The notes under the pieces: model-generated
Databases searched by the model: none
What the model was told of the DNA's origin: nothing
Seen by the model: the letters and a program-made list of their open reading frames with translations, nothing else
Made by a program: the position numbers and the translations under genes
NCBI GenBank assembly: GCA_900404475.1
Contig: OUQQ01000048.1
Span: forward strand, 3,751 to 56,330
DNA length: 52,580 nt
Source: Spongospora subterranea
Lineage: Eukaryota > Endomyxa > Phytomyxea > Plasmodiophorida > Plasmodiophoridae
Reading direction: 5' to 3'
Shown here: in pieces, positions 22,401-35,114 of the stretch
Position numbering within the stretch: position 1 is the stretch's first letter
Layout of the letters: each line of letters begins with the position of its first letter

Positions 22401-25400
22401 GGATTTCCTCGAGACAGATCACCGACCTGAAAACAGAACTCGACGTCAACAACGAGCAACGTTGTTCGCCACGAAATCCCATTAGATCCGGTGGTGTTTG
22501 TTACAGTTTGTCCAAGTGATCGATGTCGTCGATGATGATGAGGATCTGGTGCGATTGAGGGATGATCATCCCGATCAACATGGTCATGATCTGGGCCGAT
22601 TTCCTGTGAAGGCTGGGGACCGTCTCCCCGATCAGGTTGGCGACATTGGTCCCCGGGTTGCGGTCGAATCCCAGACCGCACAGGCCGTTGACCAGCCACA
22701 GCTCCTGGGCGAGTTTCGGGGCGAGCTTGTTGATCGTGGCGACGTATTTCGCCCGTAGTTGAGATATCCCTCCTAATGAGGCGGCCACAGGAGCTAACAA
22801 CTGCTTCATCAGAACCCGCATCGCTGATCCATCGCCTTTCTCGCCGCCGTATAATCGCTTCCCGAAACACGATAAACTAAACCGACACGGCGACGATCGA
22901 TCAGAACCAGCGAATGATATCGGGGGGGGGAAACGAGGACGGCGCCCTTACATTGACGCCTTGCGTTGTGTGCTGTCGATGAGGTTTGAGGCGACGATCA
23001 ACAGATTGGTGAGTAATGTCGTCTTGCCGATCCCTTTCGGTCCATTGATGACCATGACATGTCCCCGATATTTATGGCCCTTGATACTCGATATGATGGC
23101 GTCCTCCAGCAGTATTCGCTGCTGTGCTCGCCCGCACAGCACCACGCTCGTCGTCCATTGGAACGACACCCCCAGTTTCAGCGACTCCAGCACGAAGTGC
23201 ACGCGCAGCGCCTTCATATTCGATTGCTGATCGTGATCGTGCGATACGATCATCTCCTCGAACGCGTCCTGCGTGTCTTCGTCAATCAATATATTATCGG
23301 CCGCCAACGATAGCGCATGTCGCCCGTTCTTCATCGCATCTCCAACGCTGAAACGGGGCGGCGGTCTCAGCAAAAACCGATCGAAACGAGCGATGATGAA
23401 CTGACATGATCGTGTCGCCCAACGGCTCAATTCGATGAAATCGGCACAATCCCGTCGCGATCCCAATACTGCATTCGGTGCCGAATCGCTGTCCGATACT
23501 GAACCGAATTCGGAAGGCGAAGAGGAAGGCGATCCTGGAGGCGATGGCCTCAAATGCCACAACCGCCGTGATCTTGGTCCCCGTTGACGATAACGATGCG
23601 AACACGCAGGACGGCTCCGACAAGCGGACCGTGTGGATCTCGAAGGCGAAGGTCGCGATGACGTTGTCGGCCTGGGCGGGGACGTGGGGAACATCGCACC
23701 GGATGCACACGATCGTGATGTCGAGACAGTCTTCGGACAGATACAGGTCGGGATGGGTGAGAGCGGACGCGACCGGCAGAGCAGGATGTCTGAAAACGGC
23801 GGCGGCGGCGGTTCAGATACGGTTTGGGGGAAACGGGGGCGATATCGACCAGGGCCGGGGGGAATTACCTGTGTTTGGCGAACTCGGATGCGGTGAACGG
23901 ACCGCGTTCGTCGACATTGTATTGGTGGATGAAGCTGATCAACTGCAGTGTCCCGTTGACGTGCGATTCGATGGTGTTCGCGTTGAACCCTTGGATGATG
24001 GCGTATTTCTTGTCGTCGACCTCGCGTCTGACGTCAACTCGCCCACACACCCGAAGCAGTTTCAGCATGTTCTTGTGGATGACAACGCGCCCATCGTCGA
24101 ACCCTTCCTCGATCTGGAACGCCTGTGCCAAAACAAACGGTCGACGATCGAACGGGGCTGAGAAATGGCGATCGCGCGATGGAAATCACCTCGATTAGAG
24201 CGGGACCGAATCCCATATACCCTCGATAGGATTCGGCACCGGATGTGGTGATCAGGAGGATATCGCCACACGATAACGACCAGAAACAGTCGAACAGTGT
24301 GTCCAATTGCTGGGCGGCGATCGCCTGGATCATACTGAACGCGCACGAGACCGACTAAAGACGAGAGAGAGATCAGACGACGACGAACGATGATGGCGAT
24401 GATGGACCTGAGAACATATTCGGGATTGGTTGAGGGTCGGCGACATATCCCATATCAACAGCAGGCGATTGGACGATAGCTCAAGGATGGCGCCCTCATA
24501 GAGCTTCACCTGCCCAACCAGGATATCGAACAGGGATTTATAGGCCGATATCGCCCCTTGTTTCGATATCGGCGCCGATCGATCCACAATGGTGATGCTC
24601 TGGATAACGGCCCTGAACGGAACGATGAACCGATGATCGTGTTTAGCGAGATGAAGGGCATTTCGTGTGTGTTCAAATCTCTAACCAGGTGATGAACGAC
24701 TCGGTACAGGCCAAAATATTGGACGAATCCATATGGCACATCGACCCATCATTGGTGGTATCGGGTCGACAGATCGACCCCAATACAACCGGTCGTGGGA
24801 TCAGCTCGGCGAACGACCCCCCGTTCACGTCGTGACCCCGCTTGTTGGCGACCGGAGCGGCCAACGATCCGATCAGACCGATCCCGTGAACATATAGTGT
24901 CGATATCACCGACGATTGCAGTTGTTGTTGTTGCCCATCGACCTCCTTGTCGTCCTCCACGATCGGTATCGGTCGCGCCTGATCCATCTCGTATCCGTCG
25001 TCGGAATCGGAACCGGGGCATTGATCTGATTCGTCCTCTTTCGCGTCGGGATCCCCATCCGCCTCCTGCACCCCCCAACGATCAGCTCTCGCCACCGAAA
25101 CAGCACACAATCGGATATCGCTATTACCGGGTCGTGATATGGATTGGGCGACGGACGCGTCGTCAGCGAATGACGTGATTCGCGTTGTGGATGGTCGAGA
25201 TGATGCGATGACGGTTGGGGAACGGCGATCATCTCCTCGTCGGCTAACGGCGCCTGCATGATCAGCGATATCTCTGGGGATTCCCCGCCCGGCTCCATGG
25301 CGCCATCGAACACCTTCGTCACCCGATCCCGCAGCTCGGGCAGTCGCTCCTGGATCGCCTTGTAGATCGACGCCAGGCGGGTGGCGTGATGCGCCGTCTT

Positions 25401-28400
25401 CTCGTTCGTCTCGTGCTGGTCGATCAGCAGGCGTTGCCGCTCCTCCACCGTCTCGTCCTCGTTCCGGCTCTGGATCGCCTCGGGGAATCGCACACGAACT
25501 CGGTCCAGGTGAACTCGATCGCCGATCTCGTTGAAGATCTGCAACGCCCTTCTCGCGCATTGCAGCGATTTCGGTTTGGTTCGCGATTTCTCGGCGAATA
25601 TCTCGGCGAGGAACATGTTGGCTTTGGCCTCCGCTGATGGAATCGTGTAGAATATCGCCGACCTCTGAGCGAGTCGCAGCATGTGAACGATATCGATCCA
25701 TGGATATGATCGACACCACAGGAAGGCGCCGTGCCACAGCAGAAATAACGGTTCTGAACGAGGTTTGGGACAGGGGAATCAGCGAGGGCGATGGCGGGAC
25801 CGGAACGACCGATCGCTTACTGATGAAGGCGATATGGGATGAGGTCTTGTGGAGCAGTTTAATGGCCTCCTCCGCCTCCGTCATCAACGTCTTCTTCGGG
25901 ATCCCGATATCCTCGATCTCGAACCCGTCGTTGTCGCGACATCGCAGCAATAGCGAGACCAGGACCTGGGCCGGGATCTCCCCAGCCCCGACCAGCCGCA
26001 CCGTCAACCACGATAGGTTCTTACGAAGCTCAACGGCCGACTAGAACAGATCGTCAGATCAATCTGGATCAGAACACACACGATCGCGAGTGTGGTCTGT
26101 CCCCACATGAAATGCTCTGGCGTATTCCCCTTTTCGATAGGCGATCGCCGCCTCCAACGCCTTCAGCAGCACATGATTATTGGGGATCGTCATCGATGGC
26201 GTATTCAGCGCCTGCGACAGGTCCCGCTCCAACGTCGACGCCGTCGTTGCGTCCGGCTGTTCGGGCAGCGACGAGACCTGATTCAGCGCCAGCAATATCC
26301 AGCTACGATTGATCGTCGGCGTGTTCAGATGTTGCACCAGCTTGGTCGATCGCAGCGCGCGATCGAAGACCGCATTGGACTGGGCGAGATCGCCGGTCAA
26401 GCTGTAGACCGCCCCCAGGTGCTGCTCGATGGCGATCGCCGTCGAACAGTCGAACAGGAACTCCTTGAATAGGACCAGCGCCTCCTGCCACATCACGATC
26501 GCCAGACGCCAATACCCGCAGATCGCCGCCGATTTCGCCAGGATCTCCAGCGCCATCGCCAGCGTTCGCAGATCGGCCACGCTGGGGATCAGGCGTCGCG
26601 CGTGAATATCGGCGAAATCCATCGACGGGGCGTTCTCCGATCCGATCTCATTACAGGACTGGATGAACCAGACGTATCTCAGTACGAGATCGTCGGCCGA
26701 CGAGGTTGGCGACGCCAACAGCGATCGCACAGCACACCATTGCGCCTGTTTTTTCTCGCCAACGTTGCGATAGGTCCTGGAGAGCGCGTCCAGGATGGCG
26801 CCCTCGAGACCGGATTCGGGCAACATCATGTGACGACGGCGCAACGAGACCCAGAAGCGCATCTGGATCTGGTACAGCTCGGTGATGAATCCCAGGGCGT
26901 TATTCCCGGATGGATATGGCGCTCCCAGCTCCACCTGTCAATCACAATACAGATCTTGATCAGAGGAGTTGTTGGTTCAGGATTTCACAGAGTTTGTCAA
27001 ACCCCGATGGAAAACAAAGGCGGAACACAGACAAATGGGGTGAAAGGGACATGTGAATTACCAATGCGGCCAACAGATTCCGTTTGGCCTCGACATTGTC
27101 CTCGGACATGAGATGGAGATTGCCGATCTGACACAATAGCTGTGATCGCGCCAATCGTGTTGTCGGGCTGACTTCCTGCCCCTCCATCACGTGCTGGTAC
27201 GCGTCGACGGCGTCGTCCTTCATGAAGATGTAGTAGAACTGGTCGCCGGCCAACAGGTTGTACTTGCGGTCGAGGGAGAAGACGTGGCTCTGGCGATAGT
27301 GTTTGGCGACCAACGGGACCATATAGGCGCTCCCGTTCGACCCGGTCTCGTAATATTCGGCCACCGCCAGGTGCAGCTTCCGCCTCAGGTTCTCGTTCAG
27401 CGATCGATAGATGTCCTCGCGCGTCGACGAATGCGGGAACGATATGCGGGGCGAGTTCGATCGCATGTTGGCCAGGAGAAGCCAGCCGCGATTCTTGAGG
27501 ACGACCAGCTCGGCCTTGAACGTCGTCGTGTCCATATATTGCGACGAGAGCATTCGCAGGACGTGGTATGGGAACGAGACCCCGATCACGCTCGCCAATC
27601 GCAACAGTTTCGTCTGCGACTTGGTCAGCAGGGCCAAGCGCTTTAGCGACAGGTCCGACGACGACCCGGAGATGGCGAACAGGACGTCGACGACGTCGGC
27701 GGCGAGATCGGCACCGCCGCCCGCCACCATCAGCAGGTGATCTTCCTGTAGGCACGACATGATCTGTAGCGCCGATAACGGGTTCCCCCTCGACTTATCG
27801 GTCAGCAGTATCTCGAGACGCGACGTCAATCGCGTCACCTTCAGCACCTTACACGCCAGGATCGACAGGGCGGCGCGATCCAACGGCTGCAATCGCAGCC
27901 AGCGCGTGCGATCGTTGAGGAAGAACGTGGATTGCGGGTACTGGGTGACGATCTCGGCGCCGGTCTGGGAGGACGTCTCGACCGTGCAGAGAATAAAGGC
28001 GTCGACGATGGGGTCGGCGGCCATCATGCTGAGAACGTGCCAGGTCCCCGAATCCAGCCACTGCAAGTCCTCGAATATGAGGCAGATCGGGAACTGGCGC
28101 GCGATCGTGCGGATCAGCTGGACGAAGATGGCGGCCAAGACCTGGGATCGCGACACCTCCGACAGAAGGCGGATGGACGGGTCCTGCATTCCATGGGAGG
28201 AATAGATCAGGTGGGTGATGGCGTTGCGAAACACGCGATATTCGGCGATGCGCTCGAACAGGATCAGCATGATCGCCGACACGGTCGACACGTTCAGGCA
28301 CCGGCCGAACTCGCAGATCATCTTCCTGAGGACGCGGACGACGGGCAGGTAGGTCTGCGGGCGATAGGACGACTCGCCATACATCGTGAACACCTTCATT

Positions 28401-31400
28401 GACTGGTCTTCGCGCGACGCCAAACTCACGAACCGCCTCGCTAGCGCCTGGTGTTGACGAACAAGAACAGATCAGTGGACCAATGGCGGCGATCGGGTGA
28501 TTGGCGATCGATTACCGATTTGCCGATTCCCGTTTGGCCAAAGAGAACGATCGGCTCCGTCGGACGAGGAACGAGCCGGAACGTGTCGAACAACGTGGCC
28601 AGATGTTCATCGCGCCCGATCAGCTCCTCGGCCGTGTTCAGACCGCACAGGATCGACACGTCCGATTGGAGGACGGTGGCGCCGTTCAACGCCAACGGGT
28701 TGTCCTCGATCATGTCCGCCATCGGGACCTGATTCGATCGCCGATACCCGAACAATCGCAGATCGCGATCGGTCGCCGTCCGGTCCAAGATATCGTCGTC
28801 CGACTCGAGCTCGTAGACGAAGCGATCCTTCAACGGCGGCAACAGGATCACGACGAACCCGTTGTCCTTCGTGATCGATGTGTATTGCGCCAGATGCCAC
28901 GCCCTCATATCGCGGTCGATCTCCCCGTTCGCCGGCGGTTCACAGAACCGTCGCCGTCCCGTCGTCCGCTTCCTCTCGCCGAACGTCCCGATCAATCGAT
29001 GCGCCATCGCCTGTTCGTATAACAGCCCCATCGCCCCCGCCGGCCCCAACGCCTCTTGCCACAATTCCGTCGCGCGCGGTGCCGAATTCGGATCGCGACT
29101 GATGTTGAACAGACCCTGAACGATGAGCAATCGGGAACGCGCCAGCGGGATGCGCCGGGCGAACGTGGTCAACGTCATGACACAGGTGGTGCAGAGGTCG
29201 TATCCTTGCTGGATCTCGATATCGCTGGCGTTCTCGATCAGATCGCGATAATGAAGGATGGCGACCTGGGCGGCGTACGAGATCGCGTTCAGCGCATCGT
29301 AGGCGACGCCGGTCGAGATCGTGGTGATGTAGGCCGCCTGGCTGATCGCCTCGTCGACCCGGCCCTGGTACCAATCCGACACCATTCGACACGATTTCCA
29401 CTGGACCTGCGATCGCAGGTCATCGCCGATATCGTTGTCGTCGAAGGCCGGGACCGAGCTGATCGTGTCGCCGACCAGCATGCGGCTCATGACCAGGAGG
29501 ATGACGGCGCGACGCTGGCCCCAGCTGTACGAGCACCAGTTGGACACCTTCTCCAGGCTCTGGATGATCTCGCCCGATTCCCCGATCATTCCCAGGCAGA
29601 TCCAGACGCTGGCCAGCTGGTCGAGCGTGCGAATGATGTGGTGGGGGCTGTTCACGGTCGTGAACAGATCGCTGGCCGACTGCAGGAACTGCTGGGCCTT
29701 GATCGAATCGCCGAAACAGGCGAACGCCACCTGGGCCAGTCGAACATAGATATATCCCCGAATGTGGAGACTGCCAGAACCGTTCTCGGCCAGCTCCAGT
29801 TCGTGCTGTGTCCTCTTGTAGAACTTGTTGGCGATCTGGAGATTGCCGTTGGTCAATCCGCCCATCATGATATGGGACATGCTGTAGATCCGCTGCTCCA
29901 CCGATCCACAGATCTCGGCCCACTCCATGGCCTTGGCGGCCGCGTTCAGCGCCAGCGACCCGTTGCCCAGGTCGATGGCGAATATGCTCAGCATGTTGAA
30001 GCACTTGGCGCGCTCCAGGATCAGTTTCTCCATCGTGTCCGATAGCGGGCGGATCGTGCGACATTGCGTTGGAACGCCGCATTGCAGGGACGCGATCAGA
30101 CTCCATCGCCGGAAGAACCGGGCTTGCGTCGCCGAAGGGATCTCGGAATCCAGGTTCAGCAGCGCCCGTTCGACGAACGATCGACACCGGACCATCTCGT
30201 AGTTCTCCATCAGCGATTTGGCGATCGATCGCTGGAGCTTGGCGATCTCGAACCGGTCCTCGGGGGCGAACTCCTCCAGCAGGGCCAGGCCCTTACCCGA
30301 GTACAGCGACGCGTGCAGGAAATCCCCCAACGAGAACGCCGCCTCGCCCGCCAATCGATAGTACCTGCGACGCGATTCGGATCGATCAGACCCGGGACAA
30401 AAACGATGGCGATGGCGATTGTGTGTGTTTTACTGAATGGCGTGATGTAGTCGGCCAGCGCATTGGTAATGGTGGGCGAGTTCCGATGACGTGGCCGGGA
30501 TCGACTCCAGGCGCCCGGTCAGCAATCGATCCTGTTGGTATCGCTCGAGCTCGTCCACGATCAGGTTGTGATAGATCGAGGAATCGTTCTTGGACAGGAG
30601 CTCGTAGACGGTGGCCTGCATCAACGGCTGGCGAAAGGCGTAGGTCGTCTTGGGCAGGTTGGCGATCGTGATGATGAAGTCGTTCGCCTCCAGACTGACC
30701 AGGTTCTCCATCAGCCGCTCGTTGCCGTACGAACAGATCGCCTGGAGCAGCTCCAGCGTGAACACGACCCCGATCACGCTGGCACATTTCAGGACCTCCT
30801 GTTGCGATGGCGACAGCCCATCGATGTGGCTCGTGATGATCTGCTCCAGCATGTGCTGGACGATGGCGTGGGCCGTCTCTGTGAACCGCTCGCCAGGGAT
30901 GTTGGCCTCGTCCAGACCGGTCGCCAGCGCCACCACCAGATACGGGTTGCCCTCGCTGGATTTGTGGACCGTGTCGAGCAGCGATTCGGGCAGTTGTGGC
31001 ATGTGCAATCGCAGGCAGAGCAGCGCCTCGATCTCACGTCGCGACAACGGCGCCAGTTTGACCTTGACGAAGTAGGGGAGGTCGGTCAGGTCCACCTCCA
31101 ACGCGCTCGTCTCGTAGGTGGGCGGGATCGGGCGCGCCGTCAGGAACACGATCGTGTTCCTGGGGAGTCTCTTACAGATATAGTCGAGATGGGCCGACGA
31201 CATCGCGTCCAGATCACGAAGGTTCTCGACAACCATACAGATCGGTCCACGAACATCGATGATGATCTTCATCAGGTGTAGTATCGCCCGACTACGCGAT
31301 CTGGTCGCCGACGTCGTCATCAGCTTCGACTGCAGTTTCCTATGGTAAGGGCGGGGCGGCGGCCCATGGGCGTTGGCCGGGTGTTGGCGCTTCGTGGAGC

Positions 31401-33659
31401 CGGCGATGCCGACCAGGGCGTCGATATCGTGCGCGTCCAGGCGCTGGACATGGGGCGACGACGCCAGCAAGGCGGCGAACGGGAGCTTTGAGTCGGTCCC
31501 CTGAGGACACAACGCCACGACCATACACTGTAATACGCTCGTCCACATGATCATGTTAACGCTGTCCAACATGCGATTGGCCGCGAAATGGAACGTCTGG
31601 TACTGGTATTCCTGGGCCATTTCCCAGATATCCTGGACCAGACGCGTCTTCCCCATACCGCTATCGCCCTCGATCAGCATGATCGACTTGGCGGCCGCCG
31701 ACGACGCATGCGGTTTATCGGCGGCCAGGGCGGGGCCGCTGCCGCACTGCTGATGACGTCGCCAGATCTCGGCGAACATCGTCCTGGCCAGGTCGATCTC
31801 GGCTTTCCGCCCTAGCATCAACGTGAACGGTCGGTCTAGGGTCTGCTGGCGAATACTGGGCGTTGGCCGAAACACTTGGACAATGCCCTGGCGCCCTTTC
31901 ACTTTAATCGGGTCCATCTTCTCGAAATCGATCCACTCCGATCGTCCTCGTGAATAGACCGCCTTGTGCGTATCGCCATCGCACAGCAGGCCGTTATGCG
32001 ACGCCACCATCAATCGAGCGCTCAGATTCACGATATCGCCGACGATCGCGTATTCGCATCGGGTCTCGTCCCCAACGGACCCGCAGAACGCCCCGCCGGT
32101 TGTGACCCCGATTCCCTGGAGACACAACAAAAAACACGACCCGGTTTAAGGCGGTGGACAACGATCGGAGGTGTGATGGTGTGTGCGAGGTTGCTGACCG
32201 TTCTCATTCCCATCTCGGTCAGCAACGTCTGGATGGTCAACGACGCCTGGATCGCCCGAACCGGGTCGTCATCGTGCGAGTTATACGGCAGGCCGAAGGC
32301 GGCGATCGCCACCGTCCCCTTATCGTCCTGAATCAGCTGGCGAAGGGTCCCGTCGAACCTGTGCAGTTCCTGCTGGATCGCGCGGAACGACCGCTGATTC
32401 GACTGGATCTGCGGATCGGTGTCGTAGTGAAAATCGGGGAGATTGATGAAGACCATGGTGACTTGACGCCGTTCCCCAATCAGTCCCTGTTTCCCAGCGT
32501 TCAGCGCCAGAATCACCGACCGCGGCAGGTAGCACGCCAGCGCCGTCTCGATCGTCCGACAGCTGCGGCTGTGCGACAGATACTGGATCAGGTCGGGGAC
32601 CGAGTCGAACACGGTCGGGACGTCGGCCGTGATCGCCTCCAGCAGGAACAGGTCGTCGTCCCGCTGCTGGACCTGGCAATGCCCCTTGATCAGCTCGTAG
32701 ACCGAGGCCTGCATGACGACCTCGCCCCGAACGGCCGCCTCCAAGGCCCGGCCCATCTCGAATATCGGCTGTCCGGCGAACATGTATTCCCAGCGGCTCT
32801 CGAACCCGCCAAAGTGCAGCTCGTGGAGTTTCCCGGCCGATAATCCCGAGTGTAGACCCAGATTGATACCGATATCCCTCAGCGATTGCATCCCTTCCTG
32901 CATCTCCAACGCGGCTCGCGTGGCGTTCAGGCCACACGCCAGCATATCGGCGTTCGATGCGCTTTCCGGGCGGAACACCGACAGCAGGGCGTCGCCGGCG
33001 AACTTGGTCACGTCGCCGCCGTATTTGCGGACGATGTCGATGAACCTGGAGAAGACGGTGTTGAGGATCGAGGCCAGGCGCTCCCCGCCCGTCTTCTGCA
33101 TCGAGTCGACCTGGACCGCCGACGACGACATGTCGGAGGGCTTCAGGTGGACCCCTGAGGCGGCGTCGTCCGGCCCGGCCTGGTTCCTGAGACCTTTGGC
33201 GAGATCGGCGGCCAGTTGTGTGAACCCGGATATGTCGGAGAGCAGAACGATGCCGAAGAACGGGCTTCGAACCGCGTCCGACGACGAGGCGCTGCCCGAT
33301 ACGTGCATACCCGACACCAATATCGGCAAGGAGACGGCTCTGGGGACGTATCGGGAGAGCATCTGAAGACGGTGCAGCTGCTCGTTCGACTTGAACTTGG
33401 ACGATGGGCCCTCCGATCGCCATCGATCGAGAAGATCAGAGGATACGACGACGCCCCGTGTGGAGCTGGACACGTCGCCAACGGAGTCCACCGATTTCTT
33501 TGGCGGCGCCGATCGAACGGGATCGGGCTTGATCCCGATCGGCGGGTGATTGCCGGCGCCCTTCCTGGCCTGCTCGATCGAGCCGAGAACGTCGACGACG
33601 CTGGCCTGGCGTGTGCTGACGCGCCGATCGAGGATTGGCGGGGCGATGTCCAGATCCAT
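19451..33659 (-). CDS. Giant multimodular soluble-adenylyl-cyclase-like protein (C1-C2-AAA-TPR, AAA-TPR, C-C-AAA-TPR)
   Basis: ADCY10/sAC-type signalling protein, normally a bicarbonate- and calcium-responsive cAMP source. Twenty exons give about 4,280 residues; ATG 33659 is the first in frame. C1 has LLSDISGFTQLA and TKFAGDALLSVF, both metal Asp (about residues 142 and 223). C2 has DDKGTVAIAAFGLP (adenine Lys) and YAIVGDIVNLSARL (adenine Asp, Asn/Arg pair), so the pair looks active. P-loops follow at MLIEGDSGMGKTRLV, VLFGQTGIGKS and VMVINGPKGIGKTTLL, with Walker B CLIFEDLQWLD and ILIIIDDIDHLD in modules two and three, each followed by TPR-like helices. A second cyclase pair (about 24,900-23,290) is degenerate. 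A single exon (28,530-30,360) links the module-one TPRs to the module-two P-loop. All junctions keep phase, for example AIQ/YYRLAG and GKS/ALARRF. Human sAC has about 1,610 residues. A split after about 25,000 is possible but no stop forces it. Confidence 0.85.
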
Positions 33660-35114
33660 CACGGGACGCCAGCCGTCGACCAGATACGTCAAACGCGGGC
33701 CGATATCAGACCGATACGGGTCGTGTTGTTGTCAACATGTAGACGAAGGGGCCGGTTCGGGTCAAGAGGGGGGAACGGGGACGAATGTGTGTTGACCCAG
33801 AGTAGTCGGGATCAGGTCGTTTGGGGGTCAGATCGTCAACACCCCGTTTGAAACCGTTGTCCTTTATTGGAATTCCCCGTTCCAGGTACACGAGACCGAC
33901 CTTGATCCACACCAGTATATTTAGAGACCTTCACAGTTTATTGCCCCCGGGTTGGGTTTCTGTACGGGGGATTGGTGGCGAAAAAAGGGTCAACAGAAAT
34001 CAATTTTCATATTCGACTCCGCTGTTGGTCGATCAATATACGAACTGCCTCTCGAATATCCCCAATTGTACATATTTATTCTGATCGCGTGTGCTGGGCG
34101 TTGTCAGATTCAGGAACAGCTACCCAGCAGAGCGGTGTCGACCGACCTGGTCAGCGGTCGAGGTGGCCAAGATTGACCATCATAACGACACATCACTTCC
34201 TATCGGAATGGAAATCGCAGCTCCCGTTGAAATGGCGAATGAAACCAATCAGTATGGAGGTCGTGAACAGGTCCAGCATTTAGGGCCAACCAACAATGGC
34301 GCCGTTTATTTACAGGGACAGGTCTATCGATATCGGCACCACAGCACCTTCTGCAGAGGAATCAATCCACATTAGAACACCTATTCCATATCGTTCAGGA
34401 TTGAGTGTGGGCCCCATCGCGGTCATATCAACACCGGTTTGGTGATGGCGGGAGGGAATGAATCAGAGATCAGTTCCCCTTGTCGTCATGTCGTGTTCCT
34501 CTATCATCATATACGTACCACCGCCTTCACCTTCCAATTCGAGATCACTCAAGAAATTTGGGGTGAACCCCAGATATAACGCCATCCCAATTACACCAAC
34601 CGGGCGTTGTTTTCATTCTGTATATCTTGTTCGATGAAAACACAGTGAATGTGGGCAGGAACTAAGGCCTAAGCGTCTGCGTCTACTGGAAAGGTTTTGG
34701 TTGAACGTTGGTGCGTTGAACACAAATAGTGATTAAACTCGGGGGTGAAGGCGGTAGAGTTGGGCTCTACTCATGAAAATATAGCTGCCAGATCGTTGGT
34801 CGTTTGAGACAATTGAGATCGGCTGGCAGAGCAGAATGTGGGTAGGCCCGCTCGGGCTGATAAACAGATTAATACAAGGATGGGTGGATTCTTGAGATAA
34901 CGGCGATGTCACGACAATCTGCGATATAACGACGGGGGGAGATGACGGTGAGGTATTCCCGCCCAACGACCCGTTCGAAAACAATCGGTAGAGGGCAGGC
35001 GCGGGGAGGAATCACTTGACCAGCCCCTGTCGTGATCTGATGTAGTGACACCCTTGTGGCCGACCCCATGGCGACAACAACTCCTGTACACCATTGGTAC
35101 ATGCTGATGATCAA
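33660..35114. promoter_or_regulatory. Divergent intergenic region between the giant cyclase gene and the SAM-PH gene
   Basis: About 1.45 kb separates the two start codons. An open minus-strand stretch at 33706-33912 (VWIKVGLVYLERGIPIKDNG, followed by HIRPRSPLL) could be an extra 5' exon of the giant gene: it reads like protein but ends in a stop 12 bases before the main frame opens, so splicing would be needed. Nothing else coding is convincing. Both promoters must lie here. Confidence 0.4.

Noticed and set aside
22136..22870. Long open frames on both strands throughout 19.5-33.8 kb (for example 244 codons at 22136-22870 minus, 329 codons at 29056-30045 plus)
   Set aside because: They are shadows of the GC-rich giant gene: Arg/Gly/Asp-rich, low-diversity translations overlapping exons with clear cyclase, ATPase or TPR motifs.
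23294..23710. Reading GDTIMS (about 23,400) as the fourth cyclase domain's G-D-x-V-N motif
   Set aside because: That frame ends in a stop soon after; the downstream exon carries the better match VGDAMKNGRHAL in the frame leading to the third P-loop, so the earlier match is probably intronic.
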